From Acetatifactor sp. (GTDB lineage Bacteria; Bacillota; Clostridia; Lachnospirales; Lachnospiraceae), in the NCBI GenBank assembly GCA_029055435.1, contig JAIDDH010000109.1, positions 1 to 41,204 of the forward strand: a stretch of 41,204 nt of DNA. The letters run 5' to 3'. Numbering within the stretch: the first letter of the stretch is position 1; each line of letters begins with the position of its first letter. Positions 23,157-31,101 of the stretch are shown one piece after another. The notes below the pieces were generated by a model. It did no database searches. It was not told the origin of the DNA and worked only from the letters and a program-made list of their open reading frames with translations. A program made the position numbers and the translations under genes.

Positions 23157-23720
23157 ATGGAAAACTGGAGGATTCTATGGCAGCTTTATGTGGCGTTTTT
23201 CCGCATCGGAGGTCTGACCTTCGGCGGTGGTCTTGCCATGCTGCCCATGCTGAAATATGAGCTGGTGGAGAAGAAAAAATGGCTGACGGAGGATGCCCTT
23301 CTGGACTGCTATGCCATCGGTCAGTGTACCCCGGGCATTATCGCGGTGAACACGGCGACTTTTGTGGGGTATCGGAAGAGAGGTGTGGCGGGAGGCATCA
23401 TCGCCACTCTGGGCATGGTGACGCCCTCTCTTGTCATCATCACATTGGTTGCCGCCTGTCTGGAAAATTTTATGGACAATGTGTGGCTGCAGCATGCGCT
23501 GATGGGTGTGCGGGGAATTGTCTGTGCCCTGATGCTGAACACGGTGATTAATCTCGCGAGGAAGAGTCTGACGGATGCGTTTACCTGCGTTATTTGCGGT
23601 ATTGTGCTGGCTATCTGTCTGTTCACGAAGCTGCCGACGATTCTGATTGTGGTGGTTTCCGCGGTAATCGGTATCCTTTCTGAGCGTATCGGAAAGCGCA
23701 GGAAGGGGGACGAGACGTGA
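23157..23720 (+). CDS. Chromate transporter family protein, N-type half
   Basis: This 187-aa membrane protein is one half of a CHR-family transporter. It shows the signature FRIGGLTFGGGLAMLPMLKYEL near the N terminus, the GQCTPGIIAVNTATFVGY motif and five to six hydrophobic segments. Two short CHR genes in tandem encode a functional heterodimer in characterised cases such as Bacillus ChrA/ChrB (YwrA/YwrB). The ion exported here, chromate or another oxyanion, is not known. The start has AAGGAG 9 bases upstream. It overlaps the second half by 4 bp. Base composition returns to that of the chromosome here. Confidence 0.93.
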   Translation: MENWRILWQLYVAFFRIGGLTFGGGLAMLPMLKYELVEKKKWLTEDALLDCYAIGQCTPGIIAVNTATFVGYRKRGVAGGIIATLGMVTPSLVIITLVAACLENFMDNVWLQHALMGVRGIVCALMLNTVINLARKSLTDAFTCVICGIVLAICLFTKLPTILIVVVSAVIGILSERIGKRRKGDET

Positions 23721-24277
23721 TGGAGACCATTTGGGAGCTCTTCTGGGAGTTTTTTAAGATAGGGGCTTTCGCTGTGGGCGGCGGTCCGGCCACGCTGCCG
23801 TTTCTCATGGACCTGGCGGAGAAGAAGCCGTGGTACACCATGGAGCAGCTGACGGATATGATTGCCATCAGCGAATCCACTCCGGGGCCGCTTGGACTGA
23901 ATATGTCCACCTATGCGGGTTTTCAGGCGATGGGAGTTGTGGGAGGTCTGATTTCTTCTTTTGGGCTGGTGCTGCCCAGCGTGATCATCATTATCATAAT
24001 CGCCAGATTTCTTGATAATTTTAATAAAAATCCTTATGTAGAGGGGGCGTTTCGGGGAATCCGTCCTGCGGTGACAGCCCTGATTGCCGCGGCGGTGTTT
24101 AATCTGTGCCGGGTGTCTCTTTTTGTGGAGACGGACGGGGAGCTTGCGCCGGCAGTAGGCTCCATGCTCGTTGCAGTGCTTGTCTTTGGATTGCTCCAGA
24201 TAAAGAAGTTGAATCGGTTTCATCCCGCCCTCTGGTTCCTCGCGGGAGCTGTGGTAGGAGTGGTGTTTGGATTATAG
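23717..24277 (+). CDS. Chromate transporter family protein, C-type half
   Basis: This 186-aa partner of the preceding protein has FKIGAFAVGGGPATLPFLMDLA and the paired motif SESTPGPLGLNMSTYAGF, with five to six transmembrane segments. The GTG/ATG overlap (23717-23720) means that both halves are translated together. The pattern of paralogous halves in opposite topologies fits the short-chain CHR pairs. The lyase-like gene starts 25 bp downstream in the same direction. Confidence 0.93.
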   Translation: MMETIWELFWEFFKIGAFAVGGGPATLPFLMDLAEKKPWYTMEQLTDMIAISESTPGPLGLNMSTYAGFQAMGVVGGLISSFGLVLPSVIIIIIIARFLDNFNKNPYVEGAFRGIRPAVTALIAAAVFNLCRVSLFVETDGELAPAVGSMLVAVLVFGLLQIKKLNRFHPALWFLAGAVVGVVFGL

Positions 24278-24302
24278 CAATTAAAAAACGAGAGGTAACT
24301 CT

Positions 24303-26702
24303 ATGATAGACATTTTTTTTGACAAATTGTATCGTTATGACAGGATTGCGGAGCCGTGTTACATCGGTATTCCGGTGAGGGAAGGGGAGCTCTGGGAGAC
24401 AGAGCGTGTGAGAGTGTATCAGGAGGGCAGGCCGCTGCCGCTTCAATCCAAGATAACCTCCCGCCACAAGGACGGTTCCGTTCGTTTTCTGTTTTTGCGC
24501 TTTTTGGCGGATTTGCCGGGAAATCGTAAAGTGGTGCTGCAGTGCGATCTGCACGGGAATGAAGTTGTGGAAGGGGGGGCGGAGCAGTCTGCCTTTTCTG
24601 CGGTGAAGGTATGCGCGGAGGGAGATAGTATCACAGTGTCTACCGACTGCGGTGCAAAACAGGGGGAATTTTCCTTTTGCGTGCGGGAGGGGAGCGGCGG
24701 TATTTTTGAGACCTTGAACGCTCTGGGCCGCACTTATACCCGGGAGCAGTTTGTGGGTCCGCTCCTGCGGGATGGCGGAGGAAAAGAATATCAGATGCGT
24801 GTCGGCAGCTGGCAGGTGGTGGAGCAGGGGCCGGTGTGCGCCATTTTGAAGGCACGGGGAAGCAATGTGGCTGGTGAACAGAAGATTGATTTTGAATTGA
24901 GGCTCACCGCATGGGCAGGCAAGCCATGGGTGGAGTTTTCCTATCGGATTATCAATACCACCGATGACCCGCTGCATGTGGCGTCTTTGGTCTTTTATCT
25001 GAAGAGAACTCCGGATGCGGTTCTCTCGGAGAAATTTATGCCCATGATTTTGAAGGAAAAGCTGGATTCCACAGGCTGCGGCGATTCGCTGGGAGTGTCG
25101 GAGTTTGGAGACGGCCCTGTATTTCATGCCAGAGGTGTGGGTGAACTGGAGCAGGTGGAGGACAGAGCGCCTGTGGATGAGGTGCGCACCTGCGTGGGCA
25201 GTTCGAATTACAAGACGGACTTTTTGGTGGGTCAGGGCGGTGAGACCGTGAACAAAACCGTGGATGCAAAGTGGCTGATCCGCGAGGCCAACGAGCATTT
25301 TGCCGAGGTGCTCTACGGAACTTTTTTCGCGGATTGTACGGACAGTGAGGGAGGTGTGTGCGCCACGATTTTTCAGGCGCAGCAAAATTATCCTAAGGCG
25401 GTGCAGGCGGACGGCAGCGGGGTGAGCGTGATGCTGGTGCCGGAGCAGGTGGAAAAGGTGGTCATGCAGACCGGTATGTCCAGAGAGCAGCGTTTTCTGC
25501 TGCATTTTCACGGGGCGCAGGAAAGCCTTGCCGAGATTGACAACCGCAGTCTGATATATCAGATGCCTGACAGACCCTATCTGTCTCCTGAGACGCACCG
25601 GGATTCCGGCGTCTGGCTGGATGTGTTTACTGATAAGCCGGATATTGATGTGGAGCAGTATCTGATCGGGAGAGCGGACGGGCATTGCCGTGCTTACGGT
25701 ATGATGAATTTCGGCGATTCCTATGATGAAGGCTACACTGCTCAGGGCAGGGGCGGCGGAAACCTTGTGTGGTGCAACAATGAATATGACTATCCCCATG
25801 CGTGCGCGCTTCTGTATGTGCGCACGGGAATCAGGCGTTTTCTGGATTACAATATTGCATCCTGCAGTCATTGGATGGATGTGGATGTGTGCCATTATCA
25901 CTCGAATCCGTTGTTTGTGGGAGGTCAGTGGGAGCACACCGGCGGCCATTGCGTAGACGGTGTCATGGTCTGTTCTCACGAATGGGTGGAAGGGCTTCTG
26001 GACTATTATCATTTCACCGGGGATGAGAGAGGGCTGGAGACAGCACTCGGCATCGGGGATAATGTGCTGCGGCTGCTGGAGACACCCATGTACGCCCATG
26101 TGGGGGAGGCCAATGCCAGGGAGACCGGATGGGCCCTGCGCACGTTGACAGCGCTCTATGTAGAGACACGGGATGAGAAGTGGATTTCTAAATGTGACAG
26201 GATTCTTCGGGATTTCAAGGTCTGGGAGGAGCAGTATGGAGACTGGCTTGCGCCTTACACGGACAATACGCTTATCCGGGTGGGCTTTATGATTTCTGTG
26301 GCCATCGGCAGCGTGATGCGTTATTATAGAGAGTTCCCGAAACCGGAGTTGAAAGAGATGATGTTGCGGGCGGTGGACGATTTGATCGAAAACTGTTACA
26401 TGGAACAATTGGGATGCTTTTACTATAAAGAACTGCCCAGTCTGAACAGGCTCGGTCAGAATACGCTGCTTTTGGAGTCGCTTGCCATTGCCTATGAATT
26501 GTCGGGAGATGCAGAATACTTGAAGCCCGGAATCGAGACTTTTAAGAGAACGATTGCCGGTGTGGTGCCCGGGGCAGTGGGAGCCAAGAAAATCGTGGGA
26601 GATGCAGTGATCGTGGGCAATGCCAGCAGTAAAGCATTTGCCCAGTGCATGATTCCACTTGCCACCTATTATCGGGCTGCGGCGGAGAGCGGACTGCTGT
26701 AA
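24303..26702 (+). CDS. YetA/PcRGLX-like protein, putative rhamnogalacturonan exolyase
   Basis: This 799-aa protein resembles the YetA/PcRGLX family (polysaccharide lyase family 26), whose fungal member removes disaccharides from rhamnogalacturonan-I. The architecture fits: an N-terminal barrel (about residues 1-85, with RHKDGSVRFLFLRFLADLPG), a central beta-sandwich (about 90-420) and an alpha/alpha toroid (about 430-790; GQWEHTGGHCVDGVMVCSHE, then helical hairpins with ETGWALRTLTALY). No signal peptide is visible, so it should act in the cytoplasm on imported oligosaccharides. No other pectin genes are nearby. The assignment rests on layout and motif resemblance only. Confidence 0.6.
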   Translation: MIDIFFDKLYRYDRIAEPCYIGIPVREGELWETERVRVYQEGRPLPLQSKITSRHKDGSVRFLFLRFLADLPGNRKVVLQCDLHGNEVVEGGAEQSAFSAVKVCAEGDSITVSTDCGAKQGEFSFCVREGSGGIFETLNALGRTYTREQFVGPLLRDGGGKEYQMRVGSWQVVEQGPVCAILKARGSNVAGEQKIDFELRLTAWAGKPWVEFSYRIINTTDDPLHVASLVFYLKRTPDAVLSEKFMPMILKEKLDSTGCGDSLGVSEFGDGPVFHARGVGELEQVEDRAPVDEVRTCVGSSNYKTDFLVGQGGETVNKTVDAKWLIREANEHFAEVLYGTFFADCTDSEGGVCATIFQAQQNYPKAVQADGSGVSVMLVPEQVEKVVMQTGMSREQRFLLHFHGAQESLAEIDNRSLIYQMPDRPYLSPETHRDSGVWLDVFTDKPDIDVEQYLIGRADGHCRAYGMMNFGDSYDEGYTAQGRGGGNLVWCNNEYDYPHACALLYVRTGIRRFLDYNIASCSHWMDVDVCHYHSNPLFVGGQWEHTGGHCVDGVMVCSHEWVEGLLDYYHFTGDERGLETALGIGDNVLRLLETPMYAHVGEANARETGWALRTLTALYVETRDEKWISKCDRILRDFKVWEEQYGDWLAPYTDNTLIRVGFMISVAIGSVMRYYREFPKPELKEMMLRAVDDLIENCYMEQLGCFYYKELPSLNRLGQNTLLLESLAIAYELSGDAEYLKPGIETFKRTIAGVVPGAVGAKKIVGDAVIVGNASSKAFAQCMIPLATYYRAAAESGLL

Positions 26703-26742
26703 GAAGCAGATTTGGCGGCAGGGAAGCGGGAGAGGAAGATGT

Positions 26743-27246
26743 ATGTTTGAGAGATTTTATCCCGATTGCGAGGCGGACAGCGCCTATGATATAGATTATG
26801 CCGGATTGTACCGGCAGGGCTATCGGGGAGTGATTTTTGACATTGACAACACGCTGACGACTCACGGGGCGCCGGCGACGGAGCAGGCGGTGGCTTTGTT
26901 TGCGGCGCTGCGGGATATGGGTTTTGCCACGGTATTGCTTTCTAATAATAAAGAGCCCCGGGTCAAGAGCTTTGGAGACGCGGTGGGGAGCGCCTATATT
27001 TATAAGGCGGGAAAGCCCGGACGGGCGGGCTATGAGAGAGCCATGGAGCGGATGGGAACTGATGCGGGGACTACGATTTTTGTGGGAGATCAGTTGTTTA
27101 CGGACGTCTGGGGAGCCAGAAAGGCGGGGATTTATACTTTTTTGACGAAGCCCATTCATCCTAAGGAGGAGATACAGATTGTCTTAAAGCGCTATCTGGA
27201 ACGGATCGTATTGTATTTTTACCATCGAGGAGGAAATCGGAAATGA
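26743..27246 (+). CDS. YqeG family HAD IIIA-type phosphatase
   Basis: This 167-aa protein carries the HAD motifs: nucleophile DIDNTL (about residues 37-42), LSNN (motif II), the Lys of AGKPG (motif III) and GDQLFTDVWGA (motif IV). Cap insertions are lacking, as in subclass IIIA. YqeG and its yeast relative Gep4 suggest phosphatidylglycerophosphate phosphatase activity, but bacterial members vary. The start follows GGGAGAGGAAG, 40 bp after the lyase gene. It overlaps aroE by 4 bp, so it is the first gene of the aro cluster. Confidence 0.9.
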   Translation: MFERFYPDCEADSAYDIDYAGLYRQGYRGVIFDIDNTLTTHGAPATEQAVALFAALRDMGFATVLLSNNKEPRVKSFGDAVGSAYIYKAGKPGRAGYERAMERMGTDAGTTIFVGDQLFTDVWGARKAGIYTFLTKPIHPKEEIQIVLKRYLERIVLYFYHRGGNRK

Positions 27247-28112
27247 AGGCGATAGACGGCTATACCCGCACCTGCGGTCTCATAGGTAATCCGGTGGAGC
27301 ACACACTTTCACCGCTGATTCAGAATATGCTGGCGGAGCTCACGGATCAGAAGCTGTGTTATGTGCCGCTCAGAGTGGAGGAGGGACAGCTCGAAGCGGC
27401 TGTGAAGGGGGCTTATGCCCTGAATTTTTTGGGAACCAATGTGACGGTGCCCTATAAGAGCGATGTGATTCCCTTTCTGCAGGAGATTGACCCGCTGGCC
27501 GCAAAGATCGGCGCGGTGAACACGCTGGTGCGCATGGAGGGCGGATTTCGGGGCTATAATACGGATATGCCGGGTTTGTACCGCGCGTTGTGTGCGGATG
27601 GTGTGCGGATCGAAGGGGAGAAGGTTCTGGTGCTCGGGGCCGGCGGCGTGGCCCGGGCGGTTGCGGTGCTTTTGGCGGAGAAGGGAGCGGCGGGCGTTAT
27701 CCTGTTAAACCGCACGCTGGAAAAGGCTCAGCGCATCGCCTGTGAGGTCAACGCGATGGCGGGAAAGGAGCTTGTGTCCGCCATGGAATACGGGGATTAC
27801 ACAAAGCTTCCGGAGGGAGAGCGCTATCTGGCCATTCAGGCCACCAGCGTGGGCATGCATCCCCATGACGACGAGGTGGTTCTCGCGGACAAGGCATTTT
27901 ATCAAAAGCTGCACACGGGCTATGATCTGATTTTTAATCCTGCCAGGACCCGGTTCATGGAGCTGGTGGAGGAGCAGGGGGGGAGGGCCATGAACGGGGC
28001 GAAGATGCTGCTCTATCAGGGAGTCATCGCCTATGAGCTTTGGACGGGCAGTTCCGTGTCTGACGAATATGCGAACCGCGTGTATGCCGCCATGGAGGAG
28101 ACCTGGAGATGA
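27243..28112 (+). CDS. aroE: Shikimate dehydrogenase
   Basis: This 289-aa cytoplasmic enzyme reduces 3-dehydroshikimate to shikimate with NADPH. The substrate-binding start GLIGNPVEHTLSPLIQN, the catalytic Lys in GTNVTVPYKSD, the Asp of YNTDMPG, and the nucleotide-binding GAGGVARAV are all present, with NRTLEKA after the second strand. The C-terminal NGAKMLLYQGVIAYELWTG is typical. The length is normal for the family. It overlaps both neighbours by 4 bp, so the four genes yqeG-aroE-aroK-aroQ are translationally coupled. Confidence 0.96.
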   Translation: MKAIDGYTRTCGLIGNPVEHTLSPLIQNMLAELTDQKLCYVPLRVEEGQLEAAVKGAYALNFLGTNVTVPYKSDVIPFLQEIDPLAAKIGAVNTLVRMEGGFRGYNTDMPGLYRALCADGVRIEGEKVLVLGAGGVARAVAVLLAEKGAAGVILLNRTLEKAQRIACEVNAMAGKELVSAMEYGDYTKLPEGERYLAIQATSVGMHPHDDEVVLADKAFYQKLHTGYDLIFNPARTRFMELVEEQGGRAMNGAKMLLYQGVIAYELWTGSSVSDEYANRVYAAMEETWR

Positions 28113-28696
28113 ACGGAAGAGGAGACAACATCGTTCTCATCGGCTTTATGGGCAGCGGCAAGACCACAGTGGGATTGAAGCTCTCATACAGACTGCGCAT
28201 GCCGGTGGAGGATACGGATAAATTAATTGAGAGACGTCAGGGCATAAGCATCAGCGAGATTTTTGCGAAGGAAGGCGAGGACGCCTTTCGCAGAATGGAG
28301 ACGGAGCTGCTTGAGGAGATAGGGAATCAGGAATATCAGCGTATTTTTTCCGTGGGCGGCGGTACGCCTGTGCGGCAGGAGAACAGAGCTTTGTTAAAAA
28401 GGTGCGGATTGGTAGTGTATCTGCGGGCGAGGCCGGAGACCTTGTATGAGAGACTGCAGGGCGATACCACAAGACCGCTTCTGCAGTGTGAAAATCCTCT
28501 GGCGCGCATCCGGGAGCTTCTGGGGGAGAGACAGGCGGCTTATGCGGAGTGCGCGGATGTGACGGTGGATGTGGATGACATTCCCATGGAGGAGATTCTG
28601 GAGCAGATTACGGATGCGTGGGATCAGAGAGATGCACTGGCGAAGAATACATTTGAAGATGAGCGCCTTACACGCGGGAAGGGAGAGAAAACATGA
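28109..28696 (+). CDS. aroK: Shikimate kinase
   Basis: This 195-aa kinase phosphorylates shikimate at the 3-hydroxyl. It has Walker A GFMGSGKTT (about residues 12-20), the shikimate-binding D-T-D (EDTDKLIE), RRMET, the GGGTPV loop and the lid with TTRPLL. The C-terminal 20 residues are longer than in short homologues and are charged. It lies between aroE and aroQ, overlapping each by 4 bp. Confidence 0.95.
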   Translation: MNGRGDNIVLIGFMGSGKTTVGLKLSYRLRMPVEDTDKLIERRQGISISEIFAKEGEDAFRRMETELLEEIGNQEYQRIFSVGGGTPVRQENRALLKRCGLVVYLRARPETLYERLQGDTTRPLLQCENPLARIRELLGERQAAYAECADVTVDVDDIPMEEILEQITDAWDQRDALAKNTFEDERLTRGKGEKT

Positions 28697-29127
28697 AGAA
28701 ACTTTTGGTGATTAACGGGCCGAATCTTAATTTTTTGGGCATTCGGGAGAAGAGCGTCTATGGCGCGCAGGATTATCAATATCTGCTGGATATGATAGAG
28801 AAGAAGGCGCAGGAGGGCGGAAACCGTATCACGGTGTTTCAGTCCAATCATGAGGGCGCAATCATAGACCGTATTCAGGAGGCCTATTTTGACGGCACGG
28901 AGGGTATTGTGATCAATCCCGGCGCTTACACCCATTACAGCTATGCCATCAGGGATGCGCTGGCCAGCATCACGGTTCCCAAGGTGGAAATCCATATCTC
29001 CGATATCACTAAGAGGGAGGAGTTTCGCAAAAATTCCGTGACCAAAGATGCCTGTGACCATCAGATTTACGGACAGGGACTGGACGGTTATCTGCAGGCA
29101 ATCGACTATATTTTAGGCATTATTTGA
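28693..29127 (+). CDS. aroQ: Type II 3-dehydroquinate dehydratase
   Basis: This 144-aa enzyme dehydrates 3-dehydroquinate to 3-dehydroshikimate, the step before AroE. The type II features are GPNLNFLGIREKSVYG (catalytic Tyr in the SVYG loop), FQSNHEGAIIDRI, NPGAYTHYSYAIRDAL and HISDITKREEFRKNS with the catalytic His. The usual G-x-Y/H-G pattern has SVYG here. Members form dodecamers. It is the last gene of the coupled operon. Confidence 0.96.
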   Translation: MKKLLVINGPNLNFLGIREKSVYGAQDYQYLLDMIEKKAQEGGNRITVFQSNHEGAIIDRIQEAYFDGTEGIVINPGAYTHYSYAIRDALASITVPKVEIHISDITKREEFRKNSVTKDACDHQIYGQGLDGYLQAIDYILGII

Positions 29128-29166
29128 TACTTTTTTCAGATTTTCCTGTTTTTTTCCAAAAAACAG

Positions 29167-29195
29167 TTGAAATGGGGATTTTTTTATATTAGAAT
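29167..29195 (+). promoter_or_regulatory. Promoter of efp
   Basis: TTGAAA and TAGAAT are separated by 17 bp, about 42 bases before the efp ATG. Confidence 0.75.
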
Positions 29196-29236
29196 GTTAA
29201 GGAATTATATCGTGAAAAATTTAGGAGGAATATATT

Positions 29237-29794
29237 ATGATTTCTGCAGGTGATTTCAGAAATGGTATTACTATTGAGTACGATAACAATGTGTACCAGA
29301 TTATAGAATTCCAGCATGTAAAACCCGGAAAGGGAGCTGCATTCGTCCGCACAAAGCTTAAGAATATCAAGAGCGGCGGCGTTGTGGAGAAGACTTTCCG
29401 TCCTACCGAGAAGTGTCCTCAGGCGCGTATTGACAGAAAAGATATGCAGTATTTGTACTCTGACGGCGATCTGTATTATTTTATGGACACCGAGAGTTAT
29501 GATCAGGTTGCTTTAAACGGCGAGACCGTGGGCGATGCACTGAAGTTCGTGAAGGAGAACGAGATGTGTAAGGTCTGCTCCCACAACGGCAGTGTGTTCT
29601 CCGTTGAGCCTCCTCTGTTCGTAGAACTGGAGATCACGGACACGGAGCCCGGATTCAAGGGCGATACCGCTACCGGCGCTACCAAGCCCGCAACGGTTGA
29701 GACCGGAGCAGTTGTCAATGTTCCTCTGTTTGTAGATCAGGGCGACAAGATCAAGATTGACACCAGAACCGGTGAGTATCTGTCTCGTGTATAA
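29237..29794 (+). CDS. efp: Translation elongation factor P
   Basis: This 185-aa protein rescues ribosomes stalled at polyproline stretches by binding between the P and E sites. It shows the three beta-barrel domains: [20 protein letters not shown] at the start, the loop [15 protein letters not shown] carrying the conserved Lys at the tip, and the C-terminal OB domain ending [16 protein letters not shown]. The length is normal. The GGAGGA site is at 29223-29228. It is monocistronic with its own promoter and terminator. No modification enzyme gene is seen in the window. Confidence 0.97.
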   Translation: MISAGDFRNGITIEYDNNVYQIIEFQHVKPGKGAAFVRTKLKNIKSGGVVEKTFRPTEKCPQARIDRKDMQYLYSDGDLYYFMDTESYDQVALNGETVGDALKFVKENEMCKVCSHNGSVFSVEPPLFVELEITDTEPGFKGDTATGATKPATVETGAVVNVPLFVDQGDKIKIDTRTGEYLSRV

Positions 29795-29827
29795 GCCGCG
29801 GTAATATCTTTTTTGCAGATGTAATGT

Positions 29828-29874
29828 AAGACAATGGACAAGCTTTCGTTTGAGAGCTTCCATTGTCTTTTTTG
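29828..29874 (+). terminator. Rho-independent terminator after efp
   Basis: The outer stem AAGACAATGGA / TCCATTGTCTT encloses an inner AGCTTTC / GAGAGCT pair and is followed by a T run. Confidence 0.88.
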
Positions 29875-29904
29875 TGTACAAAAATACAAGTGAAGAAAGG
29901 TGAA

Positions 29905-29922
29905 AGTCTGCTAAAGCAGACT
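29905..29922 (+). promoter_or_regulatory. Short hairpin in front of the DUF5688 start
   Basis: AGTCTGC-TAAA-GCAGACT forms a 7-bp stem with a 4-base loop ending a few bases before the ribosome binding site. It may influence translation. Confidence 0.4.
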
Positions 29923-29936
29923 GGTGAGAGGAACGA

Positions 29937-30893
29937 ATGAGAAAAAGTATGACAAATGAAGCAGTATGCATGGATATCAGAAGTTTTGCGGAAATGGTGA
30001 GCAGGGCGGTGTCGGAGGAGTTGGGAGAAAGCTGTCAGGTGAAGCTGCAGGAGATCATGAAGAACAATGGTGTGATTCTGCAGGGACTGGTCATCCTGAC
30101 AGGAAAGAAGAATCTCTCCCCCACCATTTATTTGAATTCCTTTCTGGAGGCTTATGCGGCGGGAATTCCGCTGACAGCCATTGTGAGTAAAATTCTGGAA
30201 ATTTACAGAAGCGATATGCCTGCCGGCAATATTGATATGAATTTTTTCAGGGAGTTTGACAGGGTGCGTTCTGGTATCTGTTACCGGGTGGTCAATCGGA
30301 AGCGCAACCGCGTGCTCCTGGAGCGGATTCCGCATATCGATTTTCTGGATCTGAGTATCTGTTTTTTCTATGCATATCAAAGTGATGTTTTAGGTTCCGG
30401 TTCTATTTTAATTTATAACAGTCATATGGAGATGTGGAACTGTTCCACGGAGACGCTTATGCAGCTGGCGCAGGATAATACGGAACGCTTATATCCGTGG
30501 GAAGTTCATAGGATGGAGGACTTGCTGTCGGAAGCGCTGCCTTGGGAGGAGCAGGAGACAGGCGGACTTTCATCCGGGGAAGAGGATGAAGCGGAGGGTG
30601 TGCCGATGCGGGTGCTGTGCAATACCCAGAGAATCTATGGGGCGACCTGTATGATATATCCCGGAGTGCTGCATGCGCTGGCGGAGGAGGCAGGGGAAAA
30701 TCTTTATATTCTGCCCAGTTCCGTCCATGAGATTCTCCTTATGCCGGAGAGCGAGGTGGATGATACAAAGTATCTGCAGGATATGATCCGGGAGGTCAAC
30801 AGTACGCAGGTGGAGCCGGAAGAAATTCTATCTGATAATCTATATTATTACAATCGTCTGGAAAAACGCGTGGAGATAGTAGATTGCAAATAA
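29937..30893 (+). CDS. DUF5688 family protein
   Basis: This 318-aa protein matches the DUF5688 family found in Clostridia. The N-terminal part (about residues 10-100) contains LQEIMKNNGVILQGLVIL and SPTIYLNSFLEAYAAG; the later part includes MWNCSTETLMQLAQDNTERL and the conserved end ILSDNLYYYNRLEKRVEIV. It has no signal peptide or membrane helix. Function is unknown. The family often occurs in many copies per genome and may be linked to mobile regions, which is inference. An acidic, possibly disordered insert lies at about residues 200-225. Confidence 0.87.
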   Translation: MRKSMTNEAVCMDIRSFAEMVSRAVSEELGESCQVKLQEIMKNNGVILQGLVILTGKKNLSPTIYLNSFLEAYAAGIPLTAIVSKILEIYRSDMPAGNIDMNFFREFDRVRSGICYRVVNRKRNRVLLERIPHIDFLDLSICFFYAYQSDVLGSGSILIYNSHMEMWNCSTETLMQLAQDNTERLYPWEVHRMEDLLSEALPWEEQETGGLSSGEEDEAEGVPMRVLCNTQRIYGATCMIYPGVLHALAEEAGENLYILPSSVHEILLMPESEVDDTKYLQDMIREVNSTQVEPEEILSDNLYYYNRLEKRVEIVDCK

Positions 30894-30946
30894 ATATGAG
30901 ATTTTATGAATTCAAGGTAGACAGGACAAATTTTTTGTGATATTAT

Positions 30947-31075
30947 AATCAGGGTGATGTAACAAAATTGTAACAATTTGCATCCGTAGTCTAATGGATA
31001 GAACGAAGGCCTCCGACGCCTTTAATGCAGGTTCGATTCCTGTCGGATGCATTTTACATCACCCTGATTTTTTTT
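30947..31075 (+). repeat. 16-bp inverted repeat enclosing tRNA-Arg, ending in a T run
   Basis: AATCAGGGTGATGTAA at 30947-30962 is perfectly complementary to TTACATCACCCTGATT at 31054-31069, which is followed by a run of T. The tRNA gene fills the interval. The left arm overlaps the -10 box (TATAAT, 30944-30949), so the transcript should begin inside it and pair with its own terminator end. Confidence 0.85.
30980..31051 (+). tRNA. tRNA-Arg (anticodon CCG)
   Basis: A 72-base cloverleaf is formed. The acceptor stem is GCATCCG / CGGATGC with discriminator A. The anticodon stem AAGGC / GCCTT holds the loop CTCCGAC, so the anticodon is CCG, which reads CGG codons. The T arm is GCAGG-TTCGATT-CCTGT. 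The D stem has one C-A mismatch. CCA is not encoded. Confidence 0.93.
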
Positions 31076-31101
31076 ACCTGGATTTTTTGAGAGGATTATT
31101 T

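Noticed and set aside
24099..26408. 769-codon minus-strand frame
   Set aside because: It lies antisense to the lyase-like gene, is rich in His, Pro and Arg, and matches no family. It is a shadow frame of G+C-rich coding sequence.
30994..31101. N-terminal extension of the SH3b protein upstream of 31102
   Set aside because: The extension would translate through the tRNA-Arg gene and its terminator; the ATG at 31102 has a GAGAGGA site.
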